Assembly (NCBI GenBank): GCA_963812795.1
Contig: CAWEWG010000009.1
Span: 101,021 to 165,020 of the forward strand
DNA: 64,000 bases
Direction: 5' to 3'
DNA from: Hyphomicrobium_A sp963812795
GTDB lineage: Bacteria > Pseudomonadota > Alphaproteobacteria > Rhizobiales > Hyphomicrobiaceae
The notes beneath the pieces were generated by a model. That model was not told the origin of the DNA. It searched no databases and saw nothing but the letters and a program-made list of their open reading frames with translations. Positions 46,178 to 55,813 of this stretch are shown here, one piece after another. Each line of letters starts with the position of its first letter. The stretch's first letter is position 1. The translations under genes were made by a program, and so were the position numbers.

Positions 46178-46840
46178 ATGCTGGGGCCGATCACCTATCT
46201 CGACGCCGCACTCATCGCGGTCTGCTTCATCTCCGGTCTGCTCGCCATGTACCGGGGCTTCGCGCGCGAAATGCTGTCGATCGTGTCCTGGGCCATCGCA
46301 GCCGGCGCGGTCCTCTACTTCGTCGTCTTTCACAAGCCGTTTGCGCAGGACATGGCCGCGCAGATGGGCACGCAGGTCGCCGTGGCGCAGATCGTCGTCG
46401 GCGCGGTGCTGTTCCTGATCGTCCTCATCGTCGTGCACCTCATCACCGCGCGCCTGTCGGATGCCATCCTCGACAGCCGCATCGGCATGATCGACCGCAT
46501 CCTCGGCTTCATCTTCGGCGTCGTGCGCGGCTTCGTGCTGATCGTCATCCCGTACATGTTCTACGAGGCGTTCTTCCCCAACCAGGAGCAGCACTTTCCC
46601 TGGGTGCGCGAGGCCAAGACGTTGCCCTACATCAAGGGCACCGGCGATTCGATCCGCTTCCTGCTGGAATCCTACATGCCTTCGTCGCTGACGGCGCCCC
46701 CCGGCGAGACGCCGCCGGAAGAGGCGCCGGTGCAACCGCAGCAGCAGGGCGCACTGGAAAACCCGCGGAGCGACGAATTAGCGCTTGAAGCCCGCGAAAT
46801 ATATCATATTTCTGTCACGTGGCAGGTGCGCGCCAGCTGA
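46178..46840 (+). CDS. cvpA: CvpA family membrane protein
   Basis: A 220-residue inner-membrane protein with four hydrophobic helices (LDAALIAVCFISGLLAMYRG first, then EMLSIVSWAIAAGAVLYFVV). SGLLAMYRGFAREMLSI and DRILGFIFGVVRG are typical of CvpA, originally tied to colicin V production and commonly located before purF, as here. The last 60 residues are a Pro/Gln/Glu-rich tail. Its molecular role is not established. Confidence 0.9.
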   Translation: MLGPITYLDAALIAVCFISGLLAMYRGFAREMLSIVSWAIAAGAVLYFVVFHKPFAQDMAAQMGTQVAVAQIVVGAVLFLIVLIVVHLITARLSDAILDSRIGMIDRILGFIFGVVRGFVLIVIPYMFYEAFFPNQEQHFPWVREAKTLPYIKGTGDSIRFLLESYMPSSLTAPPGETPPEEAPVQPQQQGALENPRSDELALEAREIYHISVTWQVRAS

Positions 46841-46912
46841 TCCAGCAGCACCGCCAGCGTTAACGTGCGTTCATCTTATCGGGCAGCGGCACGGCACCAG
46901 CGGGAGGTGACG

Positions 46913-48418
46913 ATGACTCAACGGCTCGACGAGGCCGAACAGCTTCGCGATGCGAAGCTTCAAGGCCCAGGCTATCTGCGGTACGGCGACGACAGACTCC
47001 GCGAGGAATGCGGGGTCTTCGGTGTTTTTGGCCACCCAGAAGCGGCGGCGATCACCGCGCTCGGCCTGCACGCGCTCCAGCATCGCGGCCAGGAAGCCTG
47101 CGGCATCGTCGCCTTCGACGGCAAGCAGTTCCATTCCGAGCGCCGCATGGGGCTCGTCGGCGACAACTTCTCCCGCGCCTCCGTGATTGAGCGCCTGCAG
47201 GGCCATATCGCCATCGGCCACAATCGCTACTCGACCTGCGGCGATGCGATACTGCGCAACGTGCAGCCCCTGTTCGCCGACATCGATACCGGCGGCTTTG
47301 CCGTCGCCCACAACGGCAACCTCACCAACGCCCTCACCCTGCGCCAGGATCTCATCTCCACCGGCGCCATCTGCCAGTCCACCTCCGACACCGAAGTCAT
47401 CCTGCATCTGCTGTCGCGCTCCAAGAAGCGCCGCATCGTCGAGCGCTTCGTCGAGGCCATCCGCGAGATCGAAGGCGCCTACGCCCTCGTCGGCCTCACC
47501 AACGAGATGCTGATCGGCGCCCGCGACCCGATCGGCATCCGCCCGCTCGTCCTCGGCAAGCTCGGCTCGTCCTACGTGCTTGCTTCGGAGACATGTGCCC
47601 TCGACATGGTTGGCGCCGAGTTCGTGCGCGAGATCGACAATGGCGAGGTCGTCGTCATCACCGCCGAGGGCATCGAGAGTCACCGGCCCTTCCCGCTGCG
47701 CCCCGCCCGCCCCTGCATCTTCGAGTACATCTATTTTGCTCGCCCCGACTCAGTCATCGGCGGGCGTACTGTCTATGACATCCGCAAGCAGATGGGCGTG
47801 CAGCTCGCCAACGAGGCGCCGGCCGACGTCGATGTCATCGTGCCGATCCCCGACAGCGGCGTTCCGGCCGCCATCGGTTTCGCGCAGGAATCCAACGTGC
47901 CGTTCGAGCTCGGCATCATCCGCAACCACTATGTCGGCCGCACCTTCATCGAGCCCTCGCAGCGCATCCGCGCGCTGGGCGTCAAGCTCAAGCACTCGGC
48001 CAACGCCAGCGTCATCCGCGGCAAGCGCATCGTTCTCGTCGATGACAGCGTCGTGCGCGGCACGACCTCGAAGAAGATCGTGCAGCTGATGTACGAAGCC
48101 GGCGCGCGCGAGGTGCACATGCGCATCGCTTCGCCGCCGATCACCCATCCAGACTATTACGGCATCGATACGCCGGACAAAATCGACCTGCTGGCGGCCA
48201 ACAAAGACCTTGAAGGCATGCGCCAATTCCTCGGCGCCGACAGCCTCGCCTTCCTTTCGGTTGACGGCATTTACCGCGCCGTCGGCTTTGACGCGCGCGA
48301 TGCCCGCGCCCCGCAGTTCACCGACCACTGCTTCACCGGCGAATACCCGACCCCGCTCACCGATCAGAGCGGACAAACCGTGCCGCGGCAGCTCTCGCTC
48401 CTGGCCGAGGTCGGTTAA
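46913..48418 (+). CDS. purF: amidophosphoribosyltransferase
   Basis: A 501-residue enzyme for the first committed step of purine synthesis (PRPP + Gln to phosphoribosylamine). A 32-residue propeptide precedes Cys33 in EECGVFGVFGHPEA, the N-terminal nucleophile. GHNRYSTCG and NGNLTNA belong to the glutaminase domain; IVLVDDSVVRGTTSKKIV is the PRPP loop. GGGAGGTGA precedes the ATG. The cvpA-purF order is conserved in proteobacteria. Confidence 0.98.
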   Translation: MTQRLDEAEQLRDAKLQGPGYLRYGDDRLREECGVFGVFGHPEAAAITALGLHALQHRGQEACGIVAFDGKQFHSERRMGLVGDNFSRASVIERLQGHIAIGHNRYSTCGDAILRNVQPLFADIDTGGFAVAHNGNLTNALTLRQDLISTGAICQSTSDTEVILHLLSRSKKRRIVERFVEAIREIEGAYALVGLTNEMLIGARDPIGIRPLVLGKLGSSYVLASETCALDMVGAEFVREIDNGEVVVITAEGIESHRPFPLRPARPCIFEYIYFARPDSVIGGRTVYDIRKQMGVQLANEAPADVDVIVPIPDSGVPAAIGFAQESNVPFELGIIRNHYVGRTFIEPSQRIRALGVKLKHSANASVIRGKRIVLVDDSVVRGTTSKKIVQLMYEAGAREVHMRIASPPITHPDYYGIDTPDKIDLLAANKDLEGMRQFLGADSLAFLSVDGIYRAVGFDARDARAPQFTDHCFTGEYPTPLTDQSGQTVPRQLSLLAEVG

Positions 48419-48525
48419 CCGGCCTGAACATTGCCGTCTCCGACCCTCGTAGGGCTTGCCTGGCTCGCAGCCGCGCTTAAGCTGGCGAGCCGGCGCTGCT
48501 GGTGCGCCAAGCCGTGCACGTGGTC

Positions 48526-49272
48526 ATGAAAAGCAAGAAACCGCTCAAAGACCGGCTCGCACTCGTGACCGGCGCCTCGCGCGGCATCGGCCGCGCCGTG
48601 GCCATCGGCCTCGCCGAGCAGGGCGCGCATGTCGTCATCGCCGCGCGCACCATCGGCGCCTTGGAGGAGCTCGACGACGAGATCCGCAAGGGTGGCGGCA
48701 AGGCGACGCTGCTGCAGATCGACCTCTCAAAGGGCGACAAACTCGATCAGCTTGGGCCGACGCTGTTTGCGCGCTGGGGCAAGCTCGACATCTTCGTCGG
48801 CAATGCCGGCATCCTCGGCCCGTTGTCGCCGCTGCATCACGTGACGGAAGACGCCTGGAGCCAGGTAATCGATATCAACATGTCGGCCAACTGGCGGCTC
48901 ATCCGCACGCTCGATCCGCTGCTCAAGCGCTCGGACGCGGGGCGCGCGGTGTTCCTCACCTCCGGCGCGTCGTCGGGCAAGTATGCCTACTGGGGGCCGT
49001 ATGCCGTCTCCAAGGCGGGGCTCGAAGCCCTGGTGAAGACCTACGCGCACGAGCTCGAGGACACGAGCGTGCGCGTCAACCTCGTCAACCCAGGTTCTGT
49101 GCGCACGGCGATGCGCGCCAAGGCGTTTCCGGGCGAAGACCCCAATACGCTGCCCGACCCCAGCGAGCTGGTGCCGATGTTCCTGGAGCTGGTGTCGCCG
49201 GAGTGCACGCTCTCCGGCCGCGTCGTCAACTTCCCCGACTGGAAGAAGAAGCACGTCCCCGCCGACGCTTGA
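48526..49272 (+). CDS. SDR family oxidoreductase (YciK-like)
   Basis: A 248-residue NAD(P)-dependent short-chain dehydrogenase. It has the cofactor motif TGASRGIGRAVAIGLAEQGA, GNAGILGPLSPLHH, INMSANWRLI, a catalytic Ser in LTSGASSG and YAVSKAGLEALVKTYAHE with the Tyr-Lys pair. The LGPLSPL and NMSANWR segments recall the YciK group, often placed after purF in alphaproteobacteria. The ATG at 48526 is chosen. The substrate is unknown. Confidence 0.9.
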   Translation: MKSKKPLKDRLALVTGASRGIGRAVAIGLAEQGAHVVIAARTIGALEELDDEIRKGGGKATLLQIDLSKGDKLDQLGPTLFARWGKLDIFVGNAGILGPLSPLHHVTEDAWSQVIDINMSANWRLIRTLDPLLKRSDAGRAVFLTSGASSGKYAYWGPYAVSKAGLEALVKTYAHELEDTSVRVNLVNPGSVRTAMRAKAFPGEDPNTLPDPSELVPMFLELVSPECTLSGRVVNFPDWKKKHVPADA

Positions 49273-49304
49273 GGCGTCCTCGGGACAAGCCCGAGGATGA
49301 CAGT
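49273..49304. repeat. palindromic intergenic repeat, copy 3 (half-unit)
   Basis: GCGTCCTCGGGACAAGCCCG continuing to GAGGATGACAG is the reverse complement of the left arm of copy 2 (43322), including the internal CCTCGGG/CCCGAGG pairing. It sits between the convergent stops of the SDR gene and the metallo-beta-lactamase gene and may serve as a bidirectional 3' end. Confidence 0.78.
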
Positions 49305-49315
49305 TGTCGACCCAA

Positions 49316-50113
49316 TCAGTCGAAGTCGATGACCATGTTGTCGTAGGCGGGCTCGACACCCTCGGGCAGCTCGCGGCGCAACGCCTCGTAGTCGAGATCG
49401 GTGGTCATATGGGTGAGGATGGCGCGCTTGGGAGCCAGCCGCTTGATCCATGCCAACGCCTGCTTGACGCTGAAGTGGCTCGGATGCGGCGTGAAGCGCA
49501 ACGCGTCGACGATCCACACATCGAGGTTCTGCAGCAGCGGCAGCGAAGCCACCGGGATGTCGCTGATGTCGGGCGAATAGGCGAGGCCGCCGACGCGGTA
49601 GCCGAGCGTGCCGATGTCACCGTGCATTTGCGGAATGGGCACGAGCTCGATGGCGCCGGACGGGCCGTCAATGCGGATCGGCACCGGCGCCTCGATGGGA
49701 TGCGGCTTCAAGATCGACGGGTAAGTCGAGCTCGGAGGCTGCTCGAAGCAATAGGCGAAGCGCTCGACCAGGCTCGCCCGTGTCGGTTCGTCCAGCCAAA
49801 CATCGAGGCGCTTCTTCATGGCGTAGGCGACCATGCGCAGATCGTCGATGCCGTGCGTATGGTCGGCGTGGTCGTGGGTGTAGAGGATGCCGTCAAGCGC
49901 CTCGCAACGCACGCTCAATAGCTGCTCACGCAGGTCGGGCGAGGTATCGATCAGCACCGTCGTATGTCGCGGCTTGCCGATGCGCTCGATCAGGGCGCTG
50001 CAGCGGCGACGGCGGTTCTTCGGGTTTGCCGGATCGCAGGCCCCCCACATCGTCCCGATGCGCGGAACGCCGCCCGATGACCCGCAGCCGAGGATCGTGG
50101 CGCGGTAGCTCAT
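49316..50113 (-). CDS. metallo-beta-lactamase-fold phosphodiesterase, PhnP-like
   Basis: A 265-residue cytoplasmic hydrolase. The metal motif is THDHADHTHG (His80, His82, Asp84, His85), preceded by ILGCGSSGGVPRIG and followed by AYSPDISDIP and ILTHMTTDLD, with the late metal ligands. These blocks resemble PhnP-type cyclic phosphodiesterases, but no phn genes are nearby, so the substrate is open. The ATG overlaps the tatD stop by four bases, at the end of a tight - strand run. Confidence 0.87.
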   Translation of the reverse strand: MSYRATILGCGSSGGVPRIGTMWGACDPANPKNRRRRCSALIERIGKPRHTTVLIDTSPDLREQLLSVRCEALDGILYTHDHADHTHGIDDLRMVAYAMKKRLDVWLDEPTRASLVERFAYCFEQPPSSTYPSILKPHPIEAPVPIRIDGPSGAIELVPIPQMHGDIGTLGYRVGGLAYSPDISDIPVASLPLLQNLDVWIVDALRFTPHPSHFSVKQALAWIKRLAPKRAILTHMTTDLDYEALRRELPEGVEPAYDNMVIDFD

Positions 50114-50919
50114 GCGGCGGCGGTGCCGCGCTGCGCAGGGCGCTTCACCTTGCGGAAGAGACGAAAGAAGTTGTCGGTCGTCGCGCTCGCCAGCTCGGCG
50201 GGCGTCACGCCCTTCACCTTTGCCAGCGCCTCCGCCGTATGCACGACGTAGGACGGCTCGTTGGTCTTGCCGCGATACGGTTCCGGCGCCAGGAACGGCG
50301 CATCGGTCTCGACGAGCAGACGATCGAGCGGCACGTCACGGGCGATGTCGCGCAAGGCCTCCGACTTCTTGAAGGTGACGACACCGGTGAACGACACATA
50401 AAGGCCCAGCTCGACCGCCCGCTCGGCGAGCTTCGGGCCGCCGGTGTAGCAGTGCAGAATGGCCGGGAAAGCCCCGTTCCTCGCGTGCTCGTCCTCGAGA
50501 ATGGCAAGCGTGTCGTCGTCGGCATCGCGCGTGTGGATCTCGAGCGGCAGGCCGCTGATCCGCGCCGCGGCGATGTGCTGGCGGAAGCCTTCGGCCTGCG
50601 CCTCGGGTGAGGAATGCTTGTAGTAGTAGTCGAGCCCCGCTTCGCCGATGGCGACCACCTTCGGGTGCTCGCTGAGGCGCACGATCTCGTCTGCCGGAAT
50701 GCCGCGCTCCTCGTCGGCATTGTGCGGATGCGTGCCCACCGAGCAGTAGATGTTGTCGTGCGCGTCGCAGATGGCGAGCAGCGTCGGCAATTGGCGGATG
50801 CGCGTCGAGATCGTCACCATCGCGCCGACGCCCGCCGCCTTGGCGCGCGCGACGATCCCGTCGCGGTCGGCCACGAGCTGCGGGAAATCGAGGTGGCAAT
50901 GGTGGTCGACGAGCATCAC
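50110..50919 (-). CDS. tatD: TatD family metal-dependent DNase
   Basis: A 269-residue TIM-barrel hydrolase of the TatD/YcfH type. The N-terminal HCHLDFPQL supplies two metal histidines, and AIGEAGLDYYY, EIHTRDADDDTLAIL, HCYTGGPKLAERAV and LLVETDAPFLAPEPYRG are textbook blocks. Enzymes of this family are 3'-5' exonucleases on DNA. It overlaps metG upstream and the MBL-fold gene downstream, each by four bases. Confidence 0.95.
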   Translation of the reverse strand: MMLVDHHCHLDFPQLVADRDGIVARAKAAGVGAMVTISTRIRQLPTLLAICDAHDNIYCSVGTHPHNADEERGIPADEIVRLSEHPKVVAIGEAGLDYYYKHSSPEAQAEGFRQHIAAARISGLPLEIHTRDADDDTLAILEDEHARNGAFPAILHCYTGGPKLAERAVELGLYVSFTGVVTFKKSEALRDIARDVPLDRLLVETDAPFLAPEPYRGKTNEPSYVVHTAEALAKVKGVTPAELASATTDNFFRLFRKVKRPAQRGTAAA

Positions 50920-52562
50920 GCTTTACCTTTGGGGCCCTTGTCCTTGGCGGGCTTTTCCTTCTTCGGCTTTGGTTCCGGCTTCTCGGGCGGCTCATCCGCT
51001 TCGGGCGATACATAGCGCGGAAAAACGCCGGCCGGCTCCGGCAGCACCGTGCCGGGCTTCAGGCGCCCACCGGCCCCCAGCGCCTTGAATGTGTGCGCGT
51101 CGTCGTCCTGCCCCAAGAGGTCGAGCAGCTTTTTGGCGGCATGCGGCGTCACCGGCGCTGCGAGGATGGCAACCTGCCGCACCACCTCGGCAGTCACATA
51201 GAGGATCGTCTCCATGCGCTTGGGATCGGTTTTCTTCTTCGCCCACGGCTCCTCGCCGGCGAAGTAGCGGTTGGCGTCCGCCACCACCGCCCACACGGCG
51301 TCGAGATACTTGGTGATCGCCTGGCGATCCATCGCCTCGCGCACCTTGGCGTAGAGGCCGTCGGTCGCCGCCAGGATCGCCTTGTCGGCGTCGGTAAATT
51401 CGCCCGGCTCGGGGACGCGCGCGCCGCAGTTCTTGTTGATCATCGACAGCGAGCGCTGGGCGAGGTTGCCGAGATCATTGGCGAGATCGGCGTTGATGCG
51501 GTTGGCGATGGCCTCGGGGCTGTAGTTTCCGTCCTGTCCGAAGTTCACCTCGCGCAGGAAGAAGTAGCGCACCTGCTCCAGACCATAGGCGTGCACGAGG
51601 TCGAACGGATCGACGACGTTGCCGACCGACTTCGACATCTTCTCGCCCTTGCTGAGGACGAAGCCGTGGCTGAACACGCGCTTGGGCAGCTCGATGCCCG
51701 CCGCCATGAGGAAGGCCGGCCAGTAGACGGCGTGGAAGCGCAGGATGTCCTTGCCGATAACGTGCACGTCGGCCGGCCAGTAGTGCCACAGCGGATCACC
51801 GTCATTGGGGAAGCCGACGCCGGTGATGTAGTTGGTCAGCGCATCGACCCAAACGTACATGACATGCTGGGCGCCGCTGGCGTCGCCGCCGCTCGTGCGC
51901 GGCACCGGAATGCCCCAGTCGAGCGTCGTGCGTGAGATCGACAGATCTTCGAGGCCGCCTTTGACGAAGCTGACAACCTCGTTGCGCCGCTCCGGCGGCA
52001 GGATGAAGTCCGGGTTGGCGTCGTAGTGCGCCAACAGCTTGTCCTGATAGGCGGACAGCTTGAAGAAATACGTCTCCTCCTCCGTCCACTCGACCGGCGT
52101 GCCCTGCGGCCCGCGACGGATGCCGTCGTCGCCAAGGACCGTCTCGCTCTCGTTGTAATAGGCCTCGTCGCGCACCGAGTACCAGCCGGCGTACTTCTTC
52201 AGGAAGATATCGCCCGCCTTGTCCATCCGCCGCCAGATCTCTTCGCTGGCACGGTAATGGCGCGGCTCGGTGGTACGGATGAAGTCGTCGTTCGATAGCC
52301 CCAGCAGCCCGGCCATCTCGCGGAAGCGCTTGGCGTTGCGGTCCGCCAGCTCGCGCGGCGTCAGCCCCTCCTTGGCGGCCGTCTGCTTCATCTTCAGCCC
52401 GTGCTCGTCGGTGCCGGTGAGGAAATAGACGTCCTTGCCGTCGAGACGCTCAAAGCGCGCGATGGCGTCCGTGGCGATGGCCTCGTAGGCGTGGCCGATA
52501 TGCGGCTGGCCGTTTGGGTAGGAGATGGCCGTCGTGATGTAGAACTTCGGGCGCCCGCTCAT
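50916..52562 (-). CDS. metG: methionyl-tRNA synthetase
   Basis: A 548-residue class I aminoacyl-tRNA synthetase charging tRNA-Met. HIGH is at residues 21-24 (YPNGQPHIGHAYEA) and KMSKS at about 307 (SKGEKMSKSVGNVVDP). The form is the short one without the zinc-knuckle insertion or C-terminal tRNA-binding OB domain; instead it ends with a Lys/Pro-rich tail. holB lies upstream and tatD overlaps downstream, the common tmk-holB-metG-tatD order. Confidence 0.97.
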   Translation of the reverse strand: MSGRPKFYITTAISYPNGQPHIGHAYEAIATDAIARFERLDGKDVYFLTGTDEHGLKMKQTAAKEGLTPRELADRNAKRFREMAGLLGLSNDDFIRTTEPRHYRASEEIWRRMDKAGDIFLKKYAGWYSVRDEAYYNESETVLGDDGIRRGPQGTPVEWTEEETYFFKLSAYQDKLLAHYDANPDFILPPERRNEVVSFVKGGLEDLSISRTTLDWGIPVPRTSGGDASGAQHVMYVWVDALTNYITGVGFPNDGDPLWHYWPADVHVIGKDILRFHAVYWPAFLMAAGIELPKRVFSHGFVLSKGEKMSKSVGNVVDPFDLVHAYGLEQVRYFFLREVNFGQDGNYSPEAIANRINADLANDLGNLAQRSLSMINKNCGARVPEPGEFTDADKAILAATDGLYAKVREAMDRQAITKYLDAVWAVVADANRYFAGEEPWAKKKTDPKRMETILYVTAEVVRQVAILAAPVTPHAAKKLLDLLGQDDDAHTFKALGAGGRLKPGTVLPEPAGVFPRYVSPEADEPPEKPEPKPKKEKPAKDKGPKGKA

Positions 52563-52687
52563 GGACTGTGGGTCCTCGTTTAGGGATGCTGTTGTGCAAG
52601 GCTAGGCGTGCCGGCAACGGGCGGCACTCCCCCTCACATTCGGGCGGGGCGCGGTAGTGCGGAACGGGGCCGGCGCTCGTGCATCTC

Positions 52688-53821
52688 TCAGGCGGGCTTT
52701 CGATCCTGTGCGGCCGACGCCAGACGCGCCACGATCTCCAGAATGAAGCTCTTGCGATCGAGGTTGAGCGTCAGCGTGTCGGCCTTTTCGCGGGCTATTC
52801 TTTCCCACAGGGCGACAAACGAGGCAAGCCGGGCCTCCCCCATCAGACGGCCTGCGAGCGCACGGTCCGCGGCGCTTCCCTCCCCTGTAGCGGCGGCCCG
52901 AATGAGGCGGGACAGCGCGTTCTGCAGCAATTCGAAGAACAGCTCGAACCGCGGCTGTGCTGGGATAGGTTGTAGCTCGTCGGAAAGGGTGTGCACCGCC
53001 CGCCAATCGACCTTCGGCAGCAGGCTGAGCAGCTTTTCGACCTTGGCATTGAGTTCGATACCGCCGGAGCCGAGCAGGCCGAGCAGACGTCCGGCGCTGC
53101 CTTCGGCGAGGCGCTCCAGCGGCGCCCACTCGGCATCGGACGGTAGCGGGGTTCCGGCGGCAGCGAGCGCCTGCACCGCGGCGGCGCGCAGATCCTGGCT
53201 GCCGAGCGGCTGCAGGGGGAGCGCGCGGGTGCGCGAACGGATGGTCGGCACGAGGGCCCCCGGCGCGGAGGAGACGAGCAGGAACACCGTGCGCGTCGGC
53301 GGCTCCTCCAGCGACTTGAGCAGGGCGTTCGCCGCGTTGACGTTGAGCTCGTTGGCTTCGTCGACGATCACGACGCGCCAGCCATCACCGGCGGCGCGGT
53401 GGGCGAGGAACGAGCGCAGTCGGCGGACCTCGTCGACGGGGATCGAGGTGGCAAAACGTTTCGCCTTCACGTCATAGGGACGGCGAATAAGCAGCAGGCC
53501 GGGATGCGACAGCACTTTCACCTGGCGCGCGGCACTGGTCGTTTCCGCGACCGCGAGGCTCTTCCCCGAAGCATCGCGCTCGTCCGTTGCGGCCAGCGCG
53601 GCGCGTGCGAACCGATAGGCGAGCGTCGCCTTGCCGATGCCCTGCGGTCCGGTCAGCAGCCAAGCGTGATGAAGGCGGCCGCTGGCCAGCGCCTCGGCCA
53701 GCAGGCGCTCGGCGTCGGCGTGACCGTAGAGCTCCTTCGTCTCGCGTGGATGCGGGAACCCCTCGAGCCGGTCGGCCTCCGGCAGTTCCTCGAACTCAGT
53801 GATGGCGGGTGCGCGTGCCAT
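52688..53821 (-). CDS. holB: DNA polymerase III subunit delta'
   Basis: A 377-residue clamp-loader subunit. The AAA+ domain has a P-loop GPQGIGKATL (about 58-67), VDEANELNVNAANALLKSLE for Walker B and the sensor region, and STIRSRTR-like sequence (PTIRSRTRALPLQPL). A helical C-terminal collar domain completes it. The ATG at 53821 overlaps the tmk stop by one base (TAATG), so the very long frame extending upstream is not real. Confidence 0.95.
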   Translation of the reverse strand: MARAPAITEFEELPEADRLEGFPHPRETKELYGHADAERLLAEALASGRLHHAWLLTGPQGIGKATLAYRFARAALAATDERDASGKSLAVAETTSAARQVKVLSHPGLLLIRRPYDVKAKRFATSIPVDEVRRLRSFLAHRAAGDGWRVVIVDEANELNVNAANALLKSLEEPPTRTVFLLVSSAPGALVPTIRSRTRALPLQPLGSQDLRAAAVQALAAAGTPLPSDAEWAPLERLAEGSAGRLLGLLGSGGIELNAKVEKLLSLLPKVDWRAVHTLSDELQPIPAQPRFELFFELLQNALSRLIRAAATGEGSAADRALAGRLMGEARLASFVALWERIAREKADTLTLNLDRKSFILEIVARLASAAQDRKPA

Positions 53822-54480
53822 TACCGCGGCGGCGCCAGCAGGCGCGACTGCACCGCCTGCCACACCGCGGCGAAGACGGCGCGCTCCTCCTGCGCCGCAT
53901 CGATGATGACGCAGCGCTCCGGCTCGGCACGCGCGATGTCGCGAAAAGCATCCCGCAGCTTCCAGTGGAAGGCGAGGTCGCGCTTTTCGTAGGCATCGGC
54001 CTCGGTGTCGGGATTGACCTTGTCGACGCGCCGGCTGTGGGCGCGGCCAAGCCCCAGCTCGGCCGGGATATCGAGCATCAGCGTCAGATCTGGGAAGGTC
54101 GGCGCGACGACCATGTCGTTGAGGGTGTCGATGATGTCGCCCGGCAGGCCCCCCGCTTCGCCCTGGTAGACGCGCGTTAAATCGATGAAGCGGTCGCAGA
54201 TCACCCACAGCCCCCCGTTGAGGGCCGGACGCACCGTATTGTCGAGGTGGTCGGCGCGGGCCGCATAGAACAGCAACGCCTCCGAAAGCGACGAATGCGG
54301 CGGCATGTTGGGATCGAGAATCACGCGGCGCAGCGCCTCGGCAAAAGGGGAGCCACCCGGTTCGCGCGTGATGAAAGTATGGATGCCGACGCGCCAGAGC
54401 TGCTCGGACAACAGCCGCGCCTGGGTCGACTTGCCGGAGCCTTCCCCGCCTTCAAAGGTGATGAACTTGCCGAGCACCAT
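53821..54480 (-). CDS. tmk: thymidylate kinase
   Basis: A 219-residue enzyme phosphorylating dTMP to dTDP. The P-loop is EGGEGSGKST (about 10-19), the dTMP-binding DR motif lies in VICDRFIDLTRVYQG, and the REPGGSP motif follows the first helix. The ATG at 54480 has AGGGA upstream and is preferred over a GTG seven codons earlier. It is followed by holB and preceded by dacA on the same strand. Confidence 0.96.
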   Translation of the reverse strand: MVLGKFITFEGGEGSGKSTQARLLSEQLWRVGIHTFITREPGGSPFAEALRRVILDPNMPPHSSLSEALLFYAARADHLDNTVRPALNGGLWVICDRFIDLTRVYQGEAGGLPGDIIDTLNDMVVAPTFPDLTLMLDIPAELGLGRAHSRRVDKVNPDTEADAYEKRDLAFHWKLRDAFRDIARAEPERCVIIDAAQEERAVFAAVWQAVQSRLLAPPR

Positions 54481-54540
54481 GATGCGGTCCCTAGCGGCCA
54501 CAGCCGTGGTGCGTCGGTAACACGCCGAACGGCTGCAATG

Positions 54541-55749
54541 CTAGAGCGGCACCCAGCTCAGGGCGAGGTGGGCGAGCGCGTCGAGGCCGCGGCGCATCAG
54601 GCCGCCCGCCTCGACATCCTCGGCCGCGTATAGCGGCACCTCGTTGACCGAGTTGCTCTGGCTCGTCACCCGCAGGATGGCGACCTTGTCACCCTTCTTG
54701 ATCGGCGGCTTCAGCGGGCCGTTGTAGACGATCTCCGCTCTGAGGCGCGGGTTCTCAGGCACGCGCGGCAGGATCACCGTCAGCGGGCCGTCTCCGCCGG
54801 TCAGGGGCACGTAGAACGTCTTGCCGCCCCACACCCGGGCGCTGCCCACGGTCTCGCCGGCATTGAACAGCTTGAACGGCGCGAAGCTGCGATAGCCCCA
54901 ATCGAGTAGCTTCTTGGCCTCCGCCGTGCGTTCGTTCTCAGTCGCCAGCCCCATGACGACGACGATCAGGCGCTTACCGCCCTGAACCGCCGAACCGGCG
55001 AGGTTGTAGCCCAATTCCTTCACCTGCCCCGTCTTCAGACCGTCGGCGCCGAGGCCTTCGATAGCGAGGAGCGGATTGCGGTTGTAGAATTTATGCTTGC
55101 GATATTCGAAGAGCCGCTGGGAGAAGATCGGGTAGAACTCCGGATATTCGGTAATGATGTAGCGCGACAGCATGGCGATCTCGCGCGCCGTCATGAGCTG
55201 CCCGGGATCGGAGAGGCCGCTCGGGTTGGCGAACGTCGACTTGGTAAGGCCGATGCGCCGCGCCTCCACCGTCATGCGCTTGGCGAATTGATCCTCGGTG
55301 CCGCCTAATCCCTCAGCGAGACAGATGGCCGCGTCGTTGCCCGATTGGATGATCAGTCCCTTGAGCAAATCGTCGATCGTCGCCGGCGTGTTGATCGGCA
55401 CGAACATGGCGGAGGTGCGTGAGGGGGCGCCGCCCGTACGCCACGCGTGCTCGCTCATCGTGAACTCGTCGGTGAGCTTGATGCGTTTGTCCTTGAGGGC
55501 GCGGAACACGACCGCTGCCGTCATCAACTTGGACACGCTGGCCGGCGGCAGCAGCTCCTCGGCGTTGTGCTGATAGAGGATGGCGCCGGTGTCGCCGTCG
55601 AGCAGGATCGCTGCTTTGGCGCGCGTGCCGAAATTGGCGCTTGGCGGCGCCTGGGCAACGCTGGGAGCCGCCGCCAGCGCGGTGACGATCAGCAGCCATA
55701 ATGGCAGCAGGAGAAGGCTGCCAACGCGCCGAACGGAGGAAAAGAGCAT
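54541..55749 (-). CDS. dacA: D-alanyl-D-alanine carboxypeptidase (PBP5/6 type)
   Basis: A 402-residue penicillin-binding protein that trims peptidoglycan pentapeptides. A signal peptide (cleavage near VAQA) precedes the penicilloyl motifs: SVSK (Ser71-Lys74), SGN (136-138) and KTG (239-241). A C-terminal beta domain and a final helix (GLMRRGLDALAHLALSWVPL), which can anchor PBP5-like proteins to the inner membrane, complete it. The ATG at 55749 is preferred over a start four codons upstream. Confidence 0.95.
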   Translation of the reverse strand: MLFSSVRRVGSLLLLPLWLLIVTALAAAPSVAQAPPSANFGTRAKAAILLDGDTGAILYQHNAEELLPPASVSKLMTAAVVFRALKDKRIKLTDEFTMSEHAWRTGGAPSRTSAMFVPINTPATIDDLLKGLIIQSGNDAAICLAEGLGGTEDQFAKRMTVEARRIGLTKSTFANPSGLSDPGQLMTAREIAMLSRYIITEYPEFYPIFSQRLFEYRKHKFYNRNPLLAIEGLGADGLKTGQVKELGYNLAGSAVQGGKRLIVVVMGLATENERTAEAKKLLDWGYRSFAPFKLFNAGETVGSARVWGGKTFYVPLTGGDGPLTVILPRVPENPRLRAEIVYNGPLKPPIKKGDKVAILRVTSQSNSVNEVPLYAAEDVEAGGLMRRGLDALAHLALSWVPL

Positions 55750-55813
55750 TGCGCTTTGCACCTTGCGGAATGGCCTGACGCGGCACGACTATCAAGTCTG
55801 CGCGCGCCTCGTG

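Noticed and set aside
53821..54208. Possible N-terminal extension of holB on the - strand
   Set aside because: It overlaps tmk in another frame and is Arg/Gly-rich; the ATG at 53821 gives the normal delta' start.
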